A DNA stretch of 64,000 bases from positions 1-64,000 of the forward strand of contig BHEP01000005.1 in the NCBI GenBank assembly GCA_003851245.1, read 5' to 3'. The DNA is from Bacteroidales bacterium. GTDB taxonomy: Bacteria; Bacteroidota; Bacteroidia; Bacteroidales; Azobacteroidaceae. Below the pieces are notes generated by a model. It was not told where the DNA came from. It did no database searches and was given only the letters and a program-made list of their open reading frames with translations. The translations under genes were made by a program, and so were the position numbers. Positions 30,439-39,825 of the stretch are shown here, piece after piece. The first letter of the stretch is position 1. Every line of letters begins with the position of its first letter.

Positions 30439-31968
30439 TTAGTGCTTGAAATGTCGAACACCTGTCATTGCCATAGCCAAGCCATGTTGGTCGCAATAAT
30501 CTATCGACAACTGATCTTTTATTGATCCTCCTGGCTGAACAACTGCCACAATCCCTGCCTTGCATGCTATCTCTACACAGTCGGGAAAAGGGAAAAAAGC
30601 ATCCGATGCCATCACAGCTCCTTCAAGCTTGAATCCAAAATTACCAGCCTTATCTATTGCCTGATTCAAGGCATCAACTCGCGAAGTCTGTCCTACACCA
30701 CTTGCCAGCAACTGCTTGTTTTTTACCAAAATAATGGCATTAGATTTGGTGCTTTTTACCAATTTATTGGCAAAAACCAAATCTTCCAATTCAGCCTCGG
30801 TTGCTTGTTTTTTAGTAATGTTATTGAGATCAGAAACCCCCTGTACGCTAAAATCCTTATCTTGCAGCAAAACGCCATTGAGAACTGATCGAAATTGAAC
30901 TGACGATTGTTCAAATGGTTTTTGGATAAGGATTATCCTATTTTTCTTCTGCATCAAAACCTCCAAGGCATCGGTATGATAATCTGGAGCAATGATTATT
31001 TCAAAAAATATTGTGTTAATCTCCTCTGCTGCTGCCTTATCTACCACGCCATTGGTGATAAGCACGCCTCCAAAAGCAGAAATTGGATCGGCGGCCAATG
31101 CCAACTGCCAGGATTCTAAAACACTGTCGCGAGAGGCAATTCCACAAGCATTGTTGTGCTTTAGTATGGCAAATGTTGTTTCTGAGAACTCTTCTATCAA
31201 TTGGCAGGCGGCATCAATATCTAATAGATTGTTGTAGGAAATTTCTTTGCCTTGCAATTGTTCAAAAGCCTCATCAAACTTGCCAAAAAACTGTCCTTTT
31301 TGATGTGGATTTTCTCCATACCTCAGATTTTTTGTGTCATTGATAGCGGATCTAAAAACAGAGTTTTCGCCTCCATCAAAATAAGTGAAAATAGATGTGT
31401 CGTACGAAGATGTTGTGGCAAAGGCCTCTCGCGCAAACCATTTTCTCTCTTCTTTGGTGCTCCTTGCTCCTTGCTCCTTGAGCAAATCCGCTAATGCTAC
31501 ATATTGATTTTGTGATGCTACAACAAGCACATCATTAAAATTTTTAGCTGCTGCCCTAATTAGTGATATGCCTCCAATATCTATTTTTTCTATTATCTCG
31601 CTTTCTGAAGCTCCTGAGACCAAGGTCTCTTCAAAAGGATATAAATCTACAATAACGAGATCCATTTCAGGAATTTGATATTCATCCAACTGAGCAAGGT
31701 CGGAAGATATATCTCTTCGGGCAAGTATGCCACCAAATATTTTGGGATGCAAGGTTTTCACCCTTCCTCCTAAAATGGGGGGGTAAGAAGTCAGACTTTC
31801 AACAGAGGTACAATTAAAACCTAGGGATTCAATAAAATTCTGCGTACCGCCTGTGGAGAAGAAACGAACTCCTTCTTTAGCCAAAAGACTTAGTATGTCA
31901 TCAAGTCCATCTTTGTAATACACCGAAACCAAGGCGTTTTTTATCTGTTTTTGAGCAGGCATAGTCAC
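30439..31968 (-). CDS. purH: Bifunctional AICAR transformylase / IMP cyclohydrolase PurH
   Basis: 509 residues carrying out the last two steps of IMP synthesis. The N-terminal MGS-like cyclohydrolase domain (about 1-150) shows F-S-T-G-G-T and T-L-H-P-K-I-F-G-G-I-L; the C-terminal transformylase has L-R-Y-G-E-N-P-H-Q and K-H-N-N-A-C-G (catalytic Lys-His), ending G-V-R-H-F-K-H. First gene of the run into mreB and the rod genes; shared transcription is likely but not shown. Confidence 0.97.
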   Translation of the reverse strand: MTMPAQKQIKNALVSVYYKDGLDDILSLLAKEGVRFFSTGGTQNFIESLGFNCTSVESLTSYPPILGGRVKTLHPKIFGGILARRDISSDLAQLDEYQIPEMDLVIVDLYPFEETLVSGASESEIIEKIDIGGISLIRAAAKNFNDVLVVASQNQYVALADLLKEQGARSTKEERKWFAREAFATTSSYDTSIFTYFDGGENSVFRSAINDTKNLRYGENPHQKGQFFGKFDEAFEQLQGKEISYNNLLDIDAACQLIEEFSETTFAILKHNNACGIASRDSVLESWQLALAADPISAFGGVLITNGVVDKAAAEEINTIFFEIIIAPDYHTDALEVLMQKKNRIILIQKPFEQSSVQFRSVLNGVLLQDKDFSVQGVSDLNNITKKQATEAELEDLVFANKLVKSTKSNAIILVKNKQLLASGVGQTSRVDALNQAIDKAGNFGFKLEGAVMASDAFFPFPDCVEIACKAGIVAVVQPGGSIKDQLSIDYCDQHGLAMAMTGVRHFKH

Positions 31969-31998
31969 TGATTAATTAAAAAAATATCATTAAGGATA

Positions 31999-32006
31999 CA
32001 AAATTA
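31999..32006 (-). promoter_or_regulatory. Probable purH -7 box
   Basis: Minus-strand TAATTTTG, 30 bases before the purH start. The spacer 31969-32253 holds this and the divergent box at 32214; nothing else is evident. Confidence 0.45.
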
Positions 32007-32213
32007 ATCAATTTTGTTTTAATTTTACTATAAAAACAAGAAATTAATAATTAATAAAGGAGGACGGAAGGAGATTAATTAGATCTAATAAGGTTTTAGG
32101 TGTGTAATCAAAAAAAACTTGCATTTGCATTATGAATAGTAGGGCTTAATATTCAATTATTTAGACTGTTCACTTTCTAATTACTATATACTGATTAAAC
32201 CATAATTTATTCT

Positions 32214-32221
32214 TATTTTTG
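32214..32221 (+). promoter_or_regulatory. Probable -7 box for the G3E GTPase
   Basis: TATTTTTG lies 32 bases before the GTPase ATG and fits TAnnTTTG. No firm -33 box is seen. Confidence 0.45.
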
Positions 32222-32253
32222 CAATATTAATTTCATCAAAAAATAGTATCTTC

Positions 32254-33258
32254 ATGATAAAAAAACAAATTCCAGTGACTATTATTACGGGTTATTTGGG
32301 CTCAGGCAAAACTACTTTAATAAACAATATCATAAGGCAGTATCCTGCCAAGAGATTTGCGATTATTGTCAACGAGTTTGGAGATATTGGCATAGATGGC
32401 GATTTGATTGCAGGCACCAAGGAGCAGATTTATGAGCTTAACAATGGCTGTATTTGCTGCTCCATCCATTCCGATTTTCGTCAAACAATAGAAGGATTAC
32501 TTAAAAACGGAAGGGTCTTTGACCATCTCTTGATAGAAACAACGGGAATTGCCGACCCCAGCACAGTATTAAGGGCGTTTATGGATGCCGAGATTAGCAA
32601 TATATTCAAAATACAGTCGCTCGTTTGTTTGGTCGATGCCATAAACTTTCAAGAAATTATATTTTCTAGTGAAGAGCTCAAGCTTCAGCTGTGTTTGGCA
32701 GACATTGTTTTGTTAAATAAATCTGGAGCTAAGACCCCTCAAGAACTGCTAAAAATGAAGGATGTGATACTATCTATTTCGCCTTTGGCTATTTTATTTG
32801 AAGTGGAGCACTCCGATATTAGCTCTTTGAACCTTCTTGACACACACAATTATGAGAGAGAAGAAATTGAAAAACAGGCATTATCATTTCGCAATATATT
32901 TTCTTCGACTTCAGCCTCGGCAGACATAAAACTTTTGCACCCACATACTACATTTAGTTTCGCCATCCCTGGAAGTTTAGACTTAGAAAAATTTAATGTG
33001 TGGATTGAAAATTTCATCTATCAAAATAGTCAAAACATATACCGTATAAAAGGAATTTTAAGTTTTAAGGAATTTGATTATAAGATTGTTTTTCAGTCCG
33101 TTAGAGACTCTTTTTCCTTAGAGCAAGGCGGAGCTTGGAATGAGGAGTCTCGATTTTGCAAACTTGTATTTATAGGTAAAAATATTGATAAAGAGAATAT
33201 CGAACATGGTTTTTATGGACTACTTACATCTCAAATACAAAATATTAGCTTCTACTAG
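32254..33258 (+). CDS. G3E-family GTPase (CobW/ZNG-like metallochaperone)
   Basis: 334 residues. The P-loop G-Y-L-G-S-G-K-T-T is at about 11-19, Glu/Asp switch residues follow, and the metal-binding motif G-C-I-C-C is near residues 68-72. The C-terminal CobW_C-like domain is about 235-330. Family members deliver zinc or cobalt to target proteins. An oddity is the guanine-recognition motif: where the family has N-K-x-D, this protein reads N-K-S-G. No zinc-uptake or B12 genes adjoin it, so the metal cannot be told. A terminator directly follows, so it is probably a single-gene unit. Confidence 0.85.
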   Translation: MIKKQIPVTIITGYLGSGKTTLINNIIRQYPAKRFAIIVNEFGDIGIDGDLIAGTKEQIYELNNGCICCSIHSDFRQTIEGLLKNGRVFDHLLIETTGIADPSTVLRAFMDAEISNIFKIQSLVCLVDAINFQEIIFSSEELKLQLCLADIVLLNKSGAKTPQELLKMKDVILSISPLAILFEVEHSDISSLNLLDTHNYEREEIEKQALSFRNIFSSTSASADIKLLHPHTTFSFAIPGSLDLEKFNVWIENFIYQNSQNIYRIKGILSFKEFDYKIVFQSVRDSFSLEQGGAWNEESRFCKLVFIGKNIDKENIEHGFYGLLTSQIQNISFY

Positions 33259-33270
33259 CGAACAAAAAAC

Positions 33271-33305
33271 ACAAAAAAAAAGCGGGTTTGTCACTTTTTT
33301 TTTGT
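33271..33305. terminator. Hairpin with A9/T9 arms after the GTPase gene
   Basis: Perfect 12-bp arms (33271-33282 and 33294-33305: A-C-A9-G and its complement) with an 11-base loop. Transcribed in the plus direction, it gives a stem whose 3' side is a U9 run. Its last base is the first base of the next -7 box. Confidence 0.6.
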
Positions 33306-33312
33306 AATTTTG
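33305..33312 (+). promoter_or_regulatory. -7 box for the KamA-like gene
   Basis: TAATTTTG, about 86 bases before the KamA-like ATG and touching the terminator arm. Confidence 0.45.
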
Positions 33313-33397
33313 CTAGTCGTCTGGGATTGTCGTTCAATGGCATATTTCATTGCCCACTTGCAAACCTTGAATAATTAATCCTTCTAAACAAAGCAAT

Positions 33398-34738
33398 ATG
33401 GTTAAAACAAATTATCAATCATTCACACTTTTCAATTATAAAAATATTCCGCAAATTGCGAATCTTAATAATGCCGACAAGGAAGCCATAGAAGTTGTGG
33501 GGCGTGTGTTACCTTTCAAAACAAACAACTATGTAATCAACGAACTAATCAATTGGAACAACATTCCCAATGACCCTATTTTTACGCTCACCTTTCCTAG
33601 GAAAGAAATGCTGAACAAGAAACACTACAAAGAAATATTAGAATTGCTTGCTAATAATACACCTGCGGATATTCTCAAGGAAAGCATCAATAAAATACGC
33701 TTGAAACTAAACCCCAACCCTGCAGGGCAAGAGCACAACGTTCCATATTTGGACGATATAAAACTGCACGGTATTCAGCACAAATACAGGGAAACAGTAC
33801 TTTTTTTTCCCAGCCAAGGACAAACTTGCCATGCCTACTGTTCTTTTTGTTTTCGCTGGCCACAGTTTTCGGGTATGAGCGGTCTAAAATTCTCCATGAA
33901 AGAATCCAACCTTCTATATAAATATCTGGTAAAACACCCCAAAGTTACCGACATCCTATTTACTGGAGGAGATCCGCTAACTATGAGCACTAAAATACTT
34001 AGCAAATATATAGAGCCCCTACTGGACAAGAGTCTGGCACATATACGCACCATACGCTTGGGCACAAAATCTTTGGCATATTGGCCATATCGTTTTTTGA
34101 GCGACCCCGATGCCGACGATTTGATTACACTTTTTGAAAAAGTTGTGAAAGCGGGTAAAAATATTACCATACAAGCGCATTTCAATCATCCTGTAGAGCT
34201 AAGCACGGATGCCGTAAAAGATGCCATAGCACGCATTAGAAATACGGGAGTACAGATAAGAACGCAGTCGCCTCTTTTACGCAATATAAATGACCATCCC
34301 GATATATGGGCCGATATGTGGCGCAAGCAAGTAGACCTAAACTGCATACCATACTACATGTTTATTGCCAGAGACACTGGCTCTAAAGCCTTTTTTGAAC
34401 TTCCCCTAGAGCGCTGTTGGGATATTTTCAGAAAGGCATATTCGCAAGTTAGTGGCATTTGTCGCACAGTAAGAGGCCCCAGCATGAGTTCCGACCCAGG
34501 GAAAGTACAGGTATTGGGTATTGCCAAAATAAAAGAAGAGAAAGTATTTGTTCTTAGCTTTATTCAAGCTCGTAATGCACATTGGGTAGACATTCCCTTT
34601 TTTGCTCAATATGATGCCAAAGCCACTTGGATAGATCAGCTTAAACCAGCTTTTGGAGAAGAGAAATTCTTTTTTGAATACGACGAAAGAGGCTATAAAT
34701 ACCTCAATTCCAATAAAAATACTATTGCACTGGAATAA
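33398..34738 (+). CDS. KamA-family radical SAM protein (aminomutase-like)
   Basis: 446 residues. The [4Fe-4S] motif C-x3-C-x2-C is at Cys144, 148 and 151 (C-H-A-Y-C-S-F-C-F-R-W). Next come F-T-G-G-D-P-L and A-H-F-N-H-P-x-E, then Q-S-P-L-L-R-N-I-N-D, all as in lysine 2,3-aminomutase. The PLP lysine motif P-G-G-G-G-K is not present; in its place is R-G-P-S-M-S-S-D-P-G-K with Lys369 as the possible PLP residue. Known members move an amino group from C2 to C3 of lysine or a related amino acid; the substrate here is uncertain. No lysine-fermentation genes adjoin it, so a role in osmolyte or modified-amino-acid synthesis is equally possible. Confidence 0.8.
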   Translation: MVKTNYQSFTLFNYKNIPQIANLNNADKEAIEVVGRVLPFKTNNYVINELINWNNIPNDPIFTLTFPRKEMLNKKHYKEILELLANNTPADILKESINKIRLKLNPNPAGQEHNVPYLDDIKLHGIQHKYRETVLFFPSQGQTCHAYCSFCFRWPQFSGMSGLKFSMKESNLLYKYLVKHPKVTDILFTGGDPLTMSTKILSKYIEPLLDKSLAHIRTIRLGTKSLAYWPYRFLSDPDADDLITLFEKVVKAGKNITIQAHFNHPVELSTDAVKDAIARIRNTGVQIRTQSPLLRNINDHPDIWADMWRKQVDLNCIPYYMFIARDTGSKAFFELPLERCWDIFRKAYSQVSGICRTVRGPSMSSDPGKVQVLGIAKIKEEKVFVLSFIQARNAHWVDIPFFAQYDAKATWIDQLKPAFGEEKFFFEYDERGYKYLNSNKNTIALE

Positions 34739-34794
34739 AGTGTAATATATCTCTTTTTTATCTGCCCATTGCTCGGTAATAAATTTAAATAGTA

Positions 34795-34802
34795 TAACTT
34801 TG
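34795..34802 (+). promoter_or_regulatory. -7 box for metA
   Basis: TAACTTTG, 19 bases before the metA ATG, giving a very short leader. A TTG lies 23 bases upstream, a little far for a -33 box. Confidence 0.5.
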
Positions 34803-34821
34803 TAGTTCTAAAATTAATAAT

Positions 34822-35760
34822 ATGCCATTAAACCTGCCTCAGGATTTGCCTGCAATTGATTTGCTGAAGAAAGAAAACATCTTCGTAATAGATACTTTGA
34901 GAGCGTCTAGCCAGGATATACGCCCACTAAAAGTTGTTGTTCTCAACTTAATGCCTCTCAAGATAGCTACCGAAACAGATCTTATTCGCCTACTCTCTAA
35001 CAGCCCCTTGCAAATAGAGCTTGATTTTCTTAAGATAAAAGGCCATGTATCCAAAAATACTCCCGCAGAGCATATGGATGCTTTTTACAAGACCTTTGAT
35101 GTAATAAAAAATCAAAATTACGACGGCATGATTGTAACTGGGGCTCCCATAGAACTAATGGATTTTGAACAAGTTTCGTATTGGAATGAGCTGAAAGAAA
35201 TATTTGACTGGGCACGCATTCATGTCACCTCTAGTCTATATATATGCTGGGCTGCACAGGCAAGCCTCAACTATTTTTATGGAATAAAAAAATACCCGCT
35301 TAAGAAAAAAATATTTGGCATATTTGAACACGAACTTGTAATGAAAAACTCCCCTCTTTTTAGGGGCTACGACGATGTTTTTTTTGCCCCACATAGCAGG
35401 CACACCGAATTTAGAAAAGAAGATATATTGAAAATTGCTGAATTACAGATACTCTCAGAATCTAAAGATGCAGGTGTATATGCAGTTGTATCACGTGGAG
35501 GTAGAGAGTTCTATGTATCTGGCCACTCGGAGTACTCGCCAAAAAGTCTCCATGAAGAATATATGAGAGACCTGCAACTAAACTTGCCCATAGAGATGCC
35601 CTGCAATTATTACTTAGACAACGAAGTAGAAAAAGGTATCGTGGTAAAATGGCGATCGCATGCCAATCTTTTATTTTCAAACTGGCTCAATTATTTTGTT
35701 TATCAACAAACACCTTATGATGCCAAACTTATTTCCTCCTTAGAGGAATTAAATTCATAA
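34822..35760 (+). CDS. metA: Homoserine O-acyltransferase MetA (acetyl type predicted)
   Basis: 312 residues, MetA family. It activates homoserine for methionine synthesis. The catalytic Cys is residue 142 (Y-I-C-W-A-A-Q), and the His of the triad lies in F-A-P-H-S-R-H. Residue 111, which sets acyl-CoA choice in characterised MetA enzymes (Gly in the E. coli succinyltransferase, Glu in the Bacillus cereus acetyltransferase), is Glu here (G-A-P-I-E-L). O-acetylhomoserine is therefore the expected product despite the usual family name. The next gene follows after 3 bases. Confidence 0.95.
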   Translation: MPLNLPQDLPAIDLLKKENIFVIDTLRASSQDIRPLKVVVLNLMPLKIATETDLIRLLSNSPLQIELDFLKIKGHVSKNTPAEHMDAFYKTFDVIKNQNYDGMIVTGAPIELMDFEQVSYWNELKEIFDWARIHVTSSLYICWAAQASLNYFYGIKKYPLKKKIFGIFEHELVMKNSPLFRGYDDVFFAPHSRHTEFRKEDILKIAELQILSESKDAGVYAVVSRGGREFYVSGHSEYSPKSLHEEYMRDLQLNLPIEMPCNYYLDNEVEKGIVVKWRSHANLLFSNWLNYFVYQQTPYDAKLISSLEELNS

Positions 35761-35763
35761 AAC

Positions 35764-36168
35764 ATGCCCGAATTAACTCTCATAACCCCGACCCTGCTTT
35801 TTTCGGCTGTATCATTAATATTATTGGCATACACCAACCGATTTCTATCGTATGCTCAACTGATAAGGATATTAAAAGAGCAATACACCTTGAAGCACGA
35901 TTCAGTAACGGCAGCACAAATAAAAAATTTGCGTAAGCGCTTATATCTGACAAGAAACATGCAGATATTTGGTATTGCCAGCCTTTTGTTTTGTGTAGTA
36001 AGTATGCTACTCATATACATCCGATTGCAGCTTGCTGCCGAGTATGTTTTTGTATTCGCCTTGCTCTTATTTAGCATATCCTTGTGCCTTTGTATGTGGG
36101 AATTGATAATTTCTGTCAATGCTCTTGAAATATACTTAGACGATATGGAGAAAAAAACTGAAAAATAA
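35764..36168 (+). CDS. DUF2721-type membrane protein
   Basis: 134 residues. One hydrophobic segment near the N-terminus (about 9-25, T-P-T-L-L-F-S-A-V-S-L-I-L-L), a basic middle region, then two more segments (about 70-115). The order and the opening motif fit DUF2721, small inner-membrane proteins of unknown role. It starts 3 bases after metA, and its TAA abuts the ATG of the U32 gene, so all three are probably one transcript. Confidence 0.72.
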   Translation: MPELTLITPTLLFSAVSLILLAYTNRFLSYAQLIRILKEQYTLKHDSVTAAQIKNLRKRLYLTRNMQIFGIASLLFCVVSMLLIYIRLQLAAEYVFVFALLLFSISLCLCMWELIISVNALEIYLDDMEKKTEK

Positions 36169-38010
36169 ATGCACAACAAGCGTAAAATTGAATTGCTGGC
36201 TCCTGCCAAAAATCTCCTTTCTGGTATGGAAGCAATCAAGCACGGAGCTGATGCTGTCTATATTGGAGCGCCCATGTTTGGTGCTAGAGCTTCTGCATGC
36301 AATAGCATAGAAGACATCAAGCAACTGGTAGACTATGCCCACCTCTATAGAGCGAAGGTATATATTGCGCTCAACACAATATTTAAAGATAAGGAAATTG
36401 ACCAAGTGCAGCAAGTAATCAACGATATTTATTTGACCGGTGCCGATGCGCTTATCATACAAGACATGGGTATATTGGAACTCGATTTGCCTCCCATTGC
36501 CATTCATGCAAGCACCCAAATGGACAATAGATCGGTAGAAAAAGTCCAATTTCTTGAGAAAGCAGGATTCTCCCAAGTTGTGCTAGCTAGAGAATTGTCT
36601 CTAAAAGAAATAAACAATATCTCAGACCAATGCCAAGTAAACTTAGAGGTTTTTGTACATGGAGCCATATGTGTAAGTTATAGTGGCCAATGCTATATAA
36701 GCCAAGCCTTTGCCAACAGAAGTGCCAACAGGGGGAATTGTGCACAATACTGCCGCATGCCCTATACCCTTGAGGATGCCGACGGAAAAATAATAGTAAA
36801 CCACCAACATTTGCTATCTCCCAAAGATATGAACCGATCGGCACATCTCGAAAAATTGATAGATGCTGGTGTATGCTCACTAAAAATTGAGGGGCGATTA
36901 AAAGACCTTTCGTATGTAAAAAATATCACAGCCTACTATAGAAGCTTGCTGGACGAGATATTTGCCCGAAGAGACGAATATACTGCCGCCTCGGATGGTA
37001 AATGTAGTTTAAACTTTATGCCAAAGCCTGAAAAAAGTTTTAATAGGGGTTTTACTGACTATTTCATGACAGAAAGAAATAGATCCATCATATCGCCCGC
37101 AACACCCAAATCAATGGGTGAAGAAGTAGGGATTGTAAGTGAAATAAAAAACAATGAGTATTTTGAAGTCGCTGGAACAGAAATATTAAGAACAAAAATA
37201 TTAAGTAATGGCGATGGCTTATGCTTTATCAATAAGCAAAACTTACTAGAAGGCTTTAGGGTAAACAGGGTAGACAACAAAAAAATATACCCCATAAAAA
37301 TGCCTAATATCAACAAAGGCGACCTCTTGTATAGAAACTATGACCATCAATTTGAAAAACTCTTAGCACAGAACACCGCCGAAAGGAAAATAAAAATAAA
37401 ACTCTCTCTGAAGGAAGATAATACAGGTTTTATCTTGCTATTGGACGACGAAACCAATATTGAAACAAGCATTACACAGGTTTGCGAGAAGGTTCTTTCG
37501 GAAAAATCTCAGGAAGAAAATATACACAAACAATTGTCTAAATTGGGGAATACCATCTTTTGCCTTGACACATTAAGCATCAACCTTAGTCAAAACTGGT
37601 TCATCCCTTCGTCTATCTTAAGCTTGATGAAGCGAAATATCATCCAAGCGCACTTGTCAAACAGAAAAAAACACTTGCCAATCAATGATACCAAAATAAA
37701 ATCGACCAATCACCCATTCATATACACCAATATAAGCTACTTAGGCAATGTTTCAAACCATTTGGCAAGGAAATTTTACACCCAACATGGTGCACTAAAA
37801 ATAGACAAAGCTTTTGAAATAGAAGCCCCCAAAGACGCAAAGCTTATGTTGTCCAAACATTGCATTCGCTACGATTTGGGCTATTGCAAAAAATTGCAAG
37901 AAGCTAAGGAAAGTGATCTTAAAGAGCCTTTATTTCTTTGCAGCGATCAAATAAGACTAAAACTTTCCTTCGATTGTAAAAATTGTATGATGATTGTCTC
38001 AAATGCCTAA
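36169..38010 (+). CDS. Peptidase U32-family protein (RlhA/TrhP-like RNA hydroxylation)
   Basis: 613 residues. The N-terminal U32 domain begins I-E-L-L-A-P-A-K-N and contains G-A-D-A-V-Y-I-G and the Cys-bearing signature S-G-Q-C-Y-I-S ... N-R-G-N-C-A-Q-Y-C-R, which in characterised members holds an Fe-S cluster. The C-terminal extension resembles the DUF3656 region of RlhA-type proteins. E. coli relatives hydroxylate 23S rRNA C2501 (RlhA) or tRNA U34 (TrhP) rather than act as proteases. Which RNA is the target here is open. Confidence 0.87.
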   Translation: MHNKRKIELLAPAKNLLSGMEAIKHGADAVYIGAPMFGARASACNSIEDIKQLVDYAHLYRAKVYIALNTIFKDKEIDQVQQVINDIYLTGADALIIQDMGILELDLPPIAIHASTQMDNRSVEKVQFLEKAGFSQVVLARELSLKEINNISDQCQVNLEVFVHGAICVSYSGQCYISQAFANRSANRGNCAQYCRMPYTLEDADGKIIVNHQHLLSPKDMNRSAHLEKLIDAGVCSLKIEGRLKDLSYVKNITAYYRSLLDEIFARRDEYTAASDGKCSLNFMPKPEKSFNRGFTDYFMTERNRSIISPATPKSMGEEVGIVSEIKNNEYFEVAGTEILRTKILSNGDGLCFINKQNLLEGFRVNRVDNKKIYPIKMPNINKGDLLYRNYDHQFEKLLAQNTAERKIKIKLSLKEDNTGFILLLDDETNIETSITQVCEKVLSEKSQEENIHKQLSKLGNTIFCLDTLSINLSQNWFIPSSILSLMKRNIIQAHLSNRKKHLPINDTKIKSTNHPFIYTNISYLGNVSNHLARKFYTQHGALKIDKAFEIEAPKDAKLMLSKHCIRYDLGYCKKLQEAKESDLKEPLFLCSDQIRLKLSFDCKNCMMIVSNA

Positions 38011-38041
38011 GTTTAACTCTCTATAAAATCGACTTGCTTTT

Positions 38042-39823
38042 TCAAAACTGCAACTTCACCAAATATTGATACAAACCATGGTCAATTTGTAGGAGTTCGT
38101 TGTGTGTACCTTTTTCGGCAACAACACCTTTTTTAAGAACAATAATTTGGTCGGCATTCTTAATCGTTGAAAGTCGATGTGCAATGATTATGCAAGTACG
38201 CTTACTCATAAGATTGTTGAGAGCATCTTGTACCAAACGTTCGGATTCGCTATCTAGGGAACTCGTTGCCTCATCCAAAATCAATATCGAAGGGTTCTTC
38301 AATAAAGCACGGGCTATGGCTATCCGTTGGCGCTGTCCTCCAGAAAGTTTTACCCCTCGCTCGCCAACCATAGTTGCATAAGCCTCTGGAAAAGAAGAGA
38401 TAAAATCATGGGCATTTGCCTGCTTGGCAGCTTCAACGATTGCCTCTTGTGGAGCTAAAGGATTACCGAAGCCAATATTTTCAGCAATAGAACCCCCAAA
38501 AAGAAGAACGTCTTGTGGAACAATGGCTATCTGAGAACGCAAATCATAGAGTGAAATGGATCGGATATCTATCCCATCAATAAAAATGTGCCCGCGGTTA
38601 ATGTCATAAAATCGGAGCATCAAGGAAGCAATGGTTGTTTTTCCTGCACCACTCTCTCCCACCAATGCAAGTTTTTTTCCTGCGGCAACTTCAAAACTCA
38701 CTCCTTTTAATATCTCCATATCGGCGCGGGAAGTATAGTGAAAATGAACATCCTCAAACACCAAGTTCCCCGCAAAGCGTGGTGGTGCCTGCGAGGGATG
38801 GGCACTCATCAATATATCTTCGCCAGTACCTTGCAATAATTCCAATACCCGCTCGGTGGCTCCAAGTGTTTTTTGTATCTGCGCAAACAAGTCGGCAAAT
38901 CCTCCCATAGCTCCCACCACAAAGCCAGAGTAAAGAACATAGGAAGTCAAATCGCCTATCGACATACTGCCCTCAGAGACCAATTTTGCGCCAAACCAAA
39001 CCACCGAAATAATGGCGCCAAACATGCCTATAGAAATAAAAACTATGAAAACAGCCCTAAATTTAGCTCCCCTAAGAGCCAGACTCACAACCCTATCAAT
39101 GCTCTTGCTATAACGCAGACTTTCGTAGTATTCGTTGACAAAGGATTTTACATCAGCTATGCCCTGCAAATTTTCTTCCACAATAACATTGGAATCGGCT
39201 AGTTGATCTTGAGCACTCTTGGCTATCTTGCGAATATATTTGGAAAATATCACCGCAAATAAAATCAAAAAAGGAAAAGCCACAAGAAGAGCCAGTGTAA
39301 GCCGCCAGGAGGTGAGAGCCAAAAAAGTAATACCAACAATGAGGATAAGTCCCTGACGCAAAATCTCAGCAAAACTTGTGCTTAGCGTATCTTGTATCTG
39401 CGACAAGTCGGTAGAAACCCTACTGTGCAACTCCCCTACCCTACGCTGTGCAAAAAAATCCATAGACATAGACAAAAGTTTCTTAAAGGTATCCTTGCGC
39501 AATCCTGCCAAGCTTAGTTCTGAAACCTGTGCAAACCAAATAACTCTAAAAAAAGAAAATAAGGCTTGAATAACCAAAATAATACCCAAAACAAAGGCAA
39601 TCTCATTGATGGAGTTAAATTGCATAGACGGCTTTCCTGTAGCTACATCTATCAAACTACCCATCAATTTGGGAATTGCCATGTAGGCAAGAGTAGAAAT
39701 CATCAGAAAGACTAGCCCTCCCACAAACTTATCCAAATAGGGGCGAACATATTTTAATAATATAAGAGCCTTAGAAAGTGATGCCTTACTAATTTTTAGG
39801 GGTGGGCTATCTTTTTCTTGCAT
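38042..39823 (-). CDS. MsbA-like ABC exporter (half-transporter)
   Basis: 593 residues: a six-helix membrane domain (about 25-330), then the ATPase with Walker A G-E-S-G-A-G-K-T-T, signature L-S-G-G-Q-R-Q-R, and Walker B I-L-I-L-D-E-A-T-S-S-L-D, with the H-loop in I-I-A-H-R-L-S-T. The fused layout fits lipid or drug exporters of the MsbA group; the substrate is not known. It starts 2 bases after the DUF3943 gene, so the two probably share a transcript. The 3' end faces the U32 gene with 31 bases between. Confidence 0.93.
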   Translation of the reverse strand: MQEKDSPPLKISKASLSKALILLKYVRPYLDKFVGGLVFLMISTLAYMAIPKLMGSLIDVATGKPSMQFNSINEIAFVLGIILVIQALFSFFRVIWFAQVSELSLAGLRKDTFKKLLSMSMDFFAQRRVGELHSRVSTDLSQIQDTLSTSFAEILRQGLILIVGITFLALTSWRLTLALLVAFPFLILFAVIFSKYIRKIAKSAQDQLADSNVIVEENLQGIADVKSFVNEYYESLRYSKSIDRVVSLALRGAKFRAVFIVFISIGMFGAIISVVWFGAKLVSEGSMSIGDLTSYVLYSGFVVGAMGGFADLFAQIQKTLGATERVLELLQGTGEDILMSAHPSQAPPRFAGNLVFEDVHFHYTSRADMEILKGVSFEVAAGKKLALVGESGAGKTTIASLMLRFYDINRGHIFIDGIDIRSISLYDLRSQIAIVPQDVLLFGGSIAENIGFGNPLAPQEAIVEAAKQANAHDFISSFPEAYATMVGERGVKLSGGQRQRIAIARALLKNPSILILDEATSSLDSESERLVQDALNNLMSKRTCIIIAHRLSTIKNADQIIVLKKGVVAEKGTHNELLQIDHGLYQYLVKLQF

Positions 39824-39825
39824 GT

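Noticed and set aside
36136-36576. 146-codon minus-strand frame opposite the U32 gene
   Set aside because: Entirely antisense to the DUF2721 end and the U32 start, both well supported.
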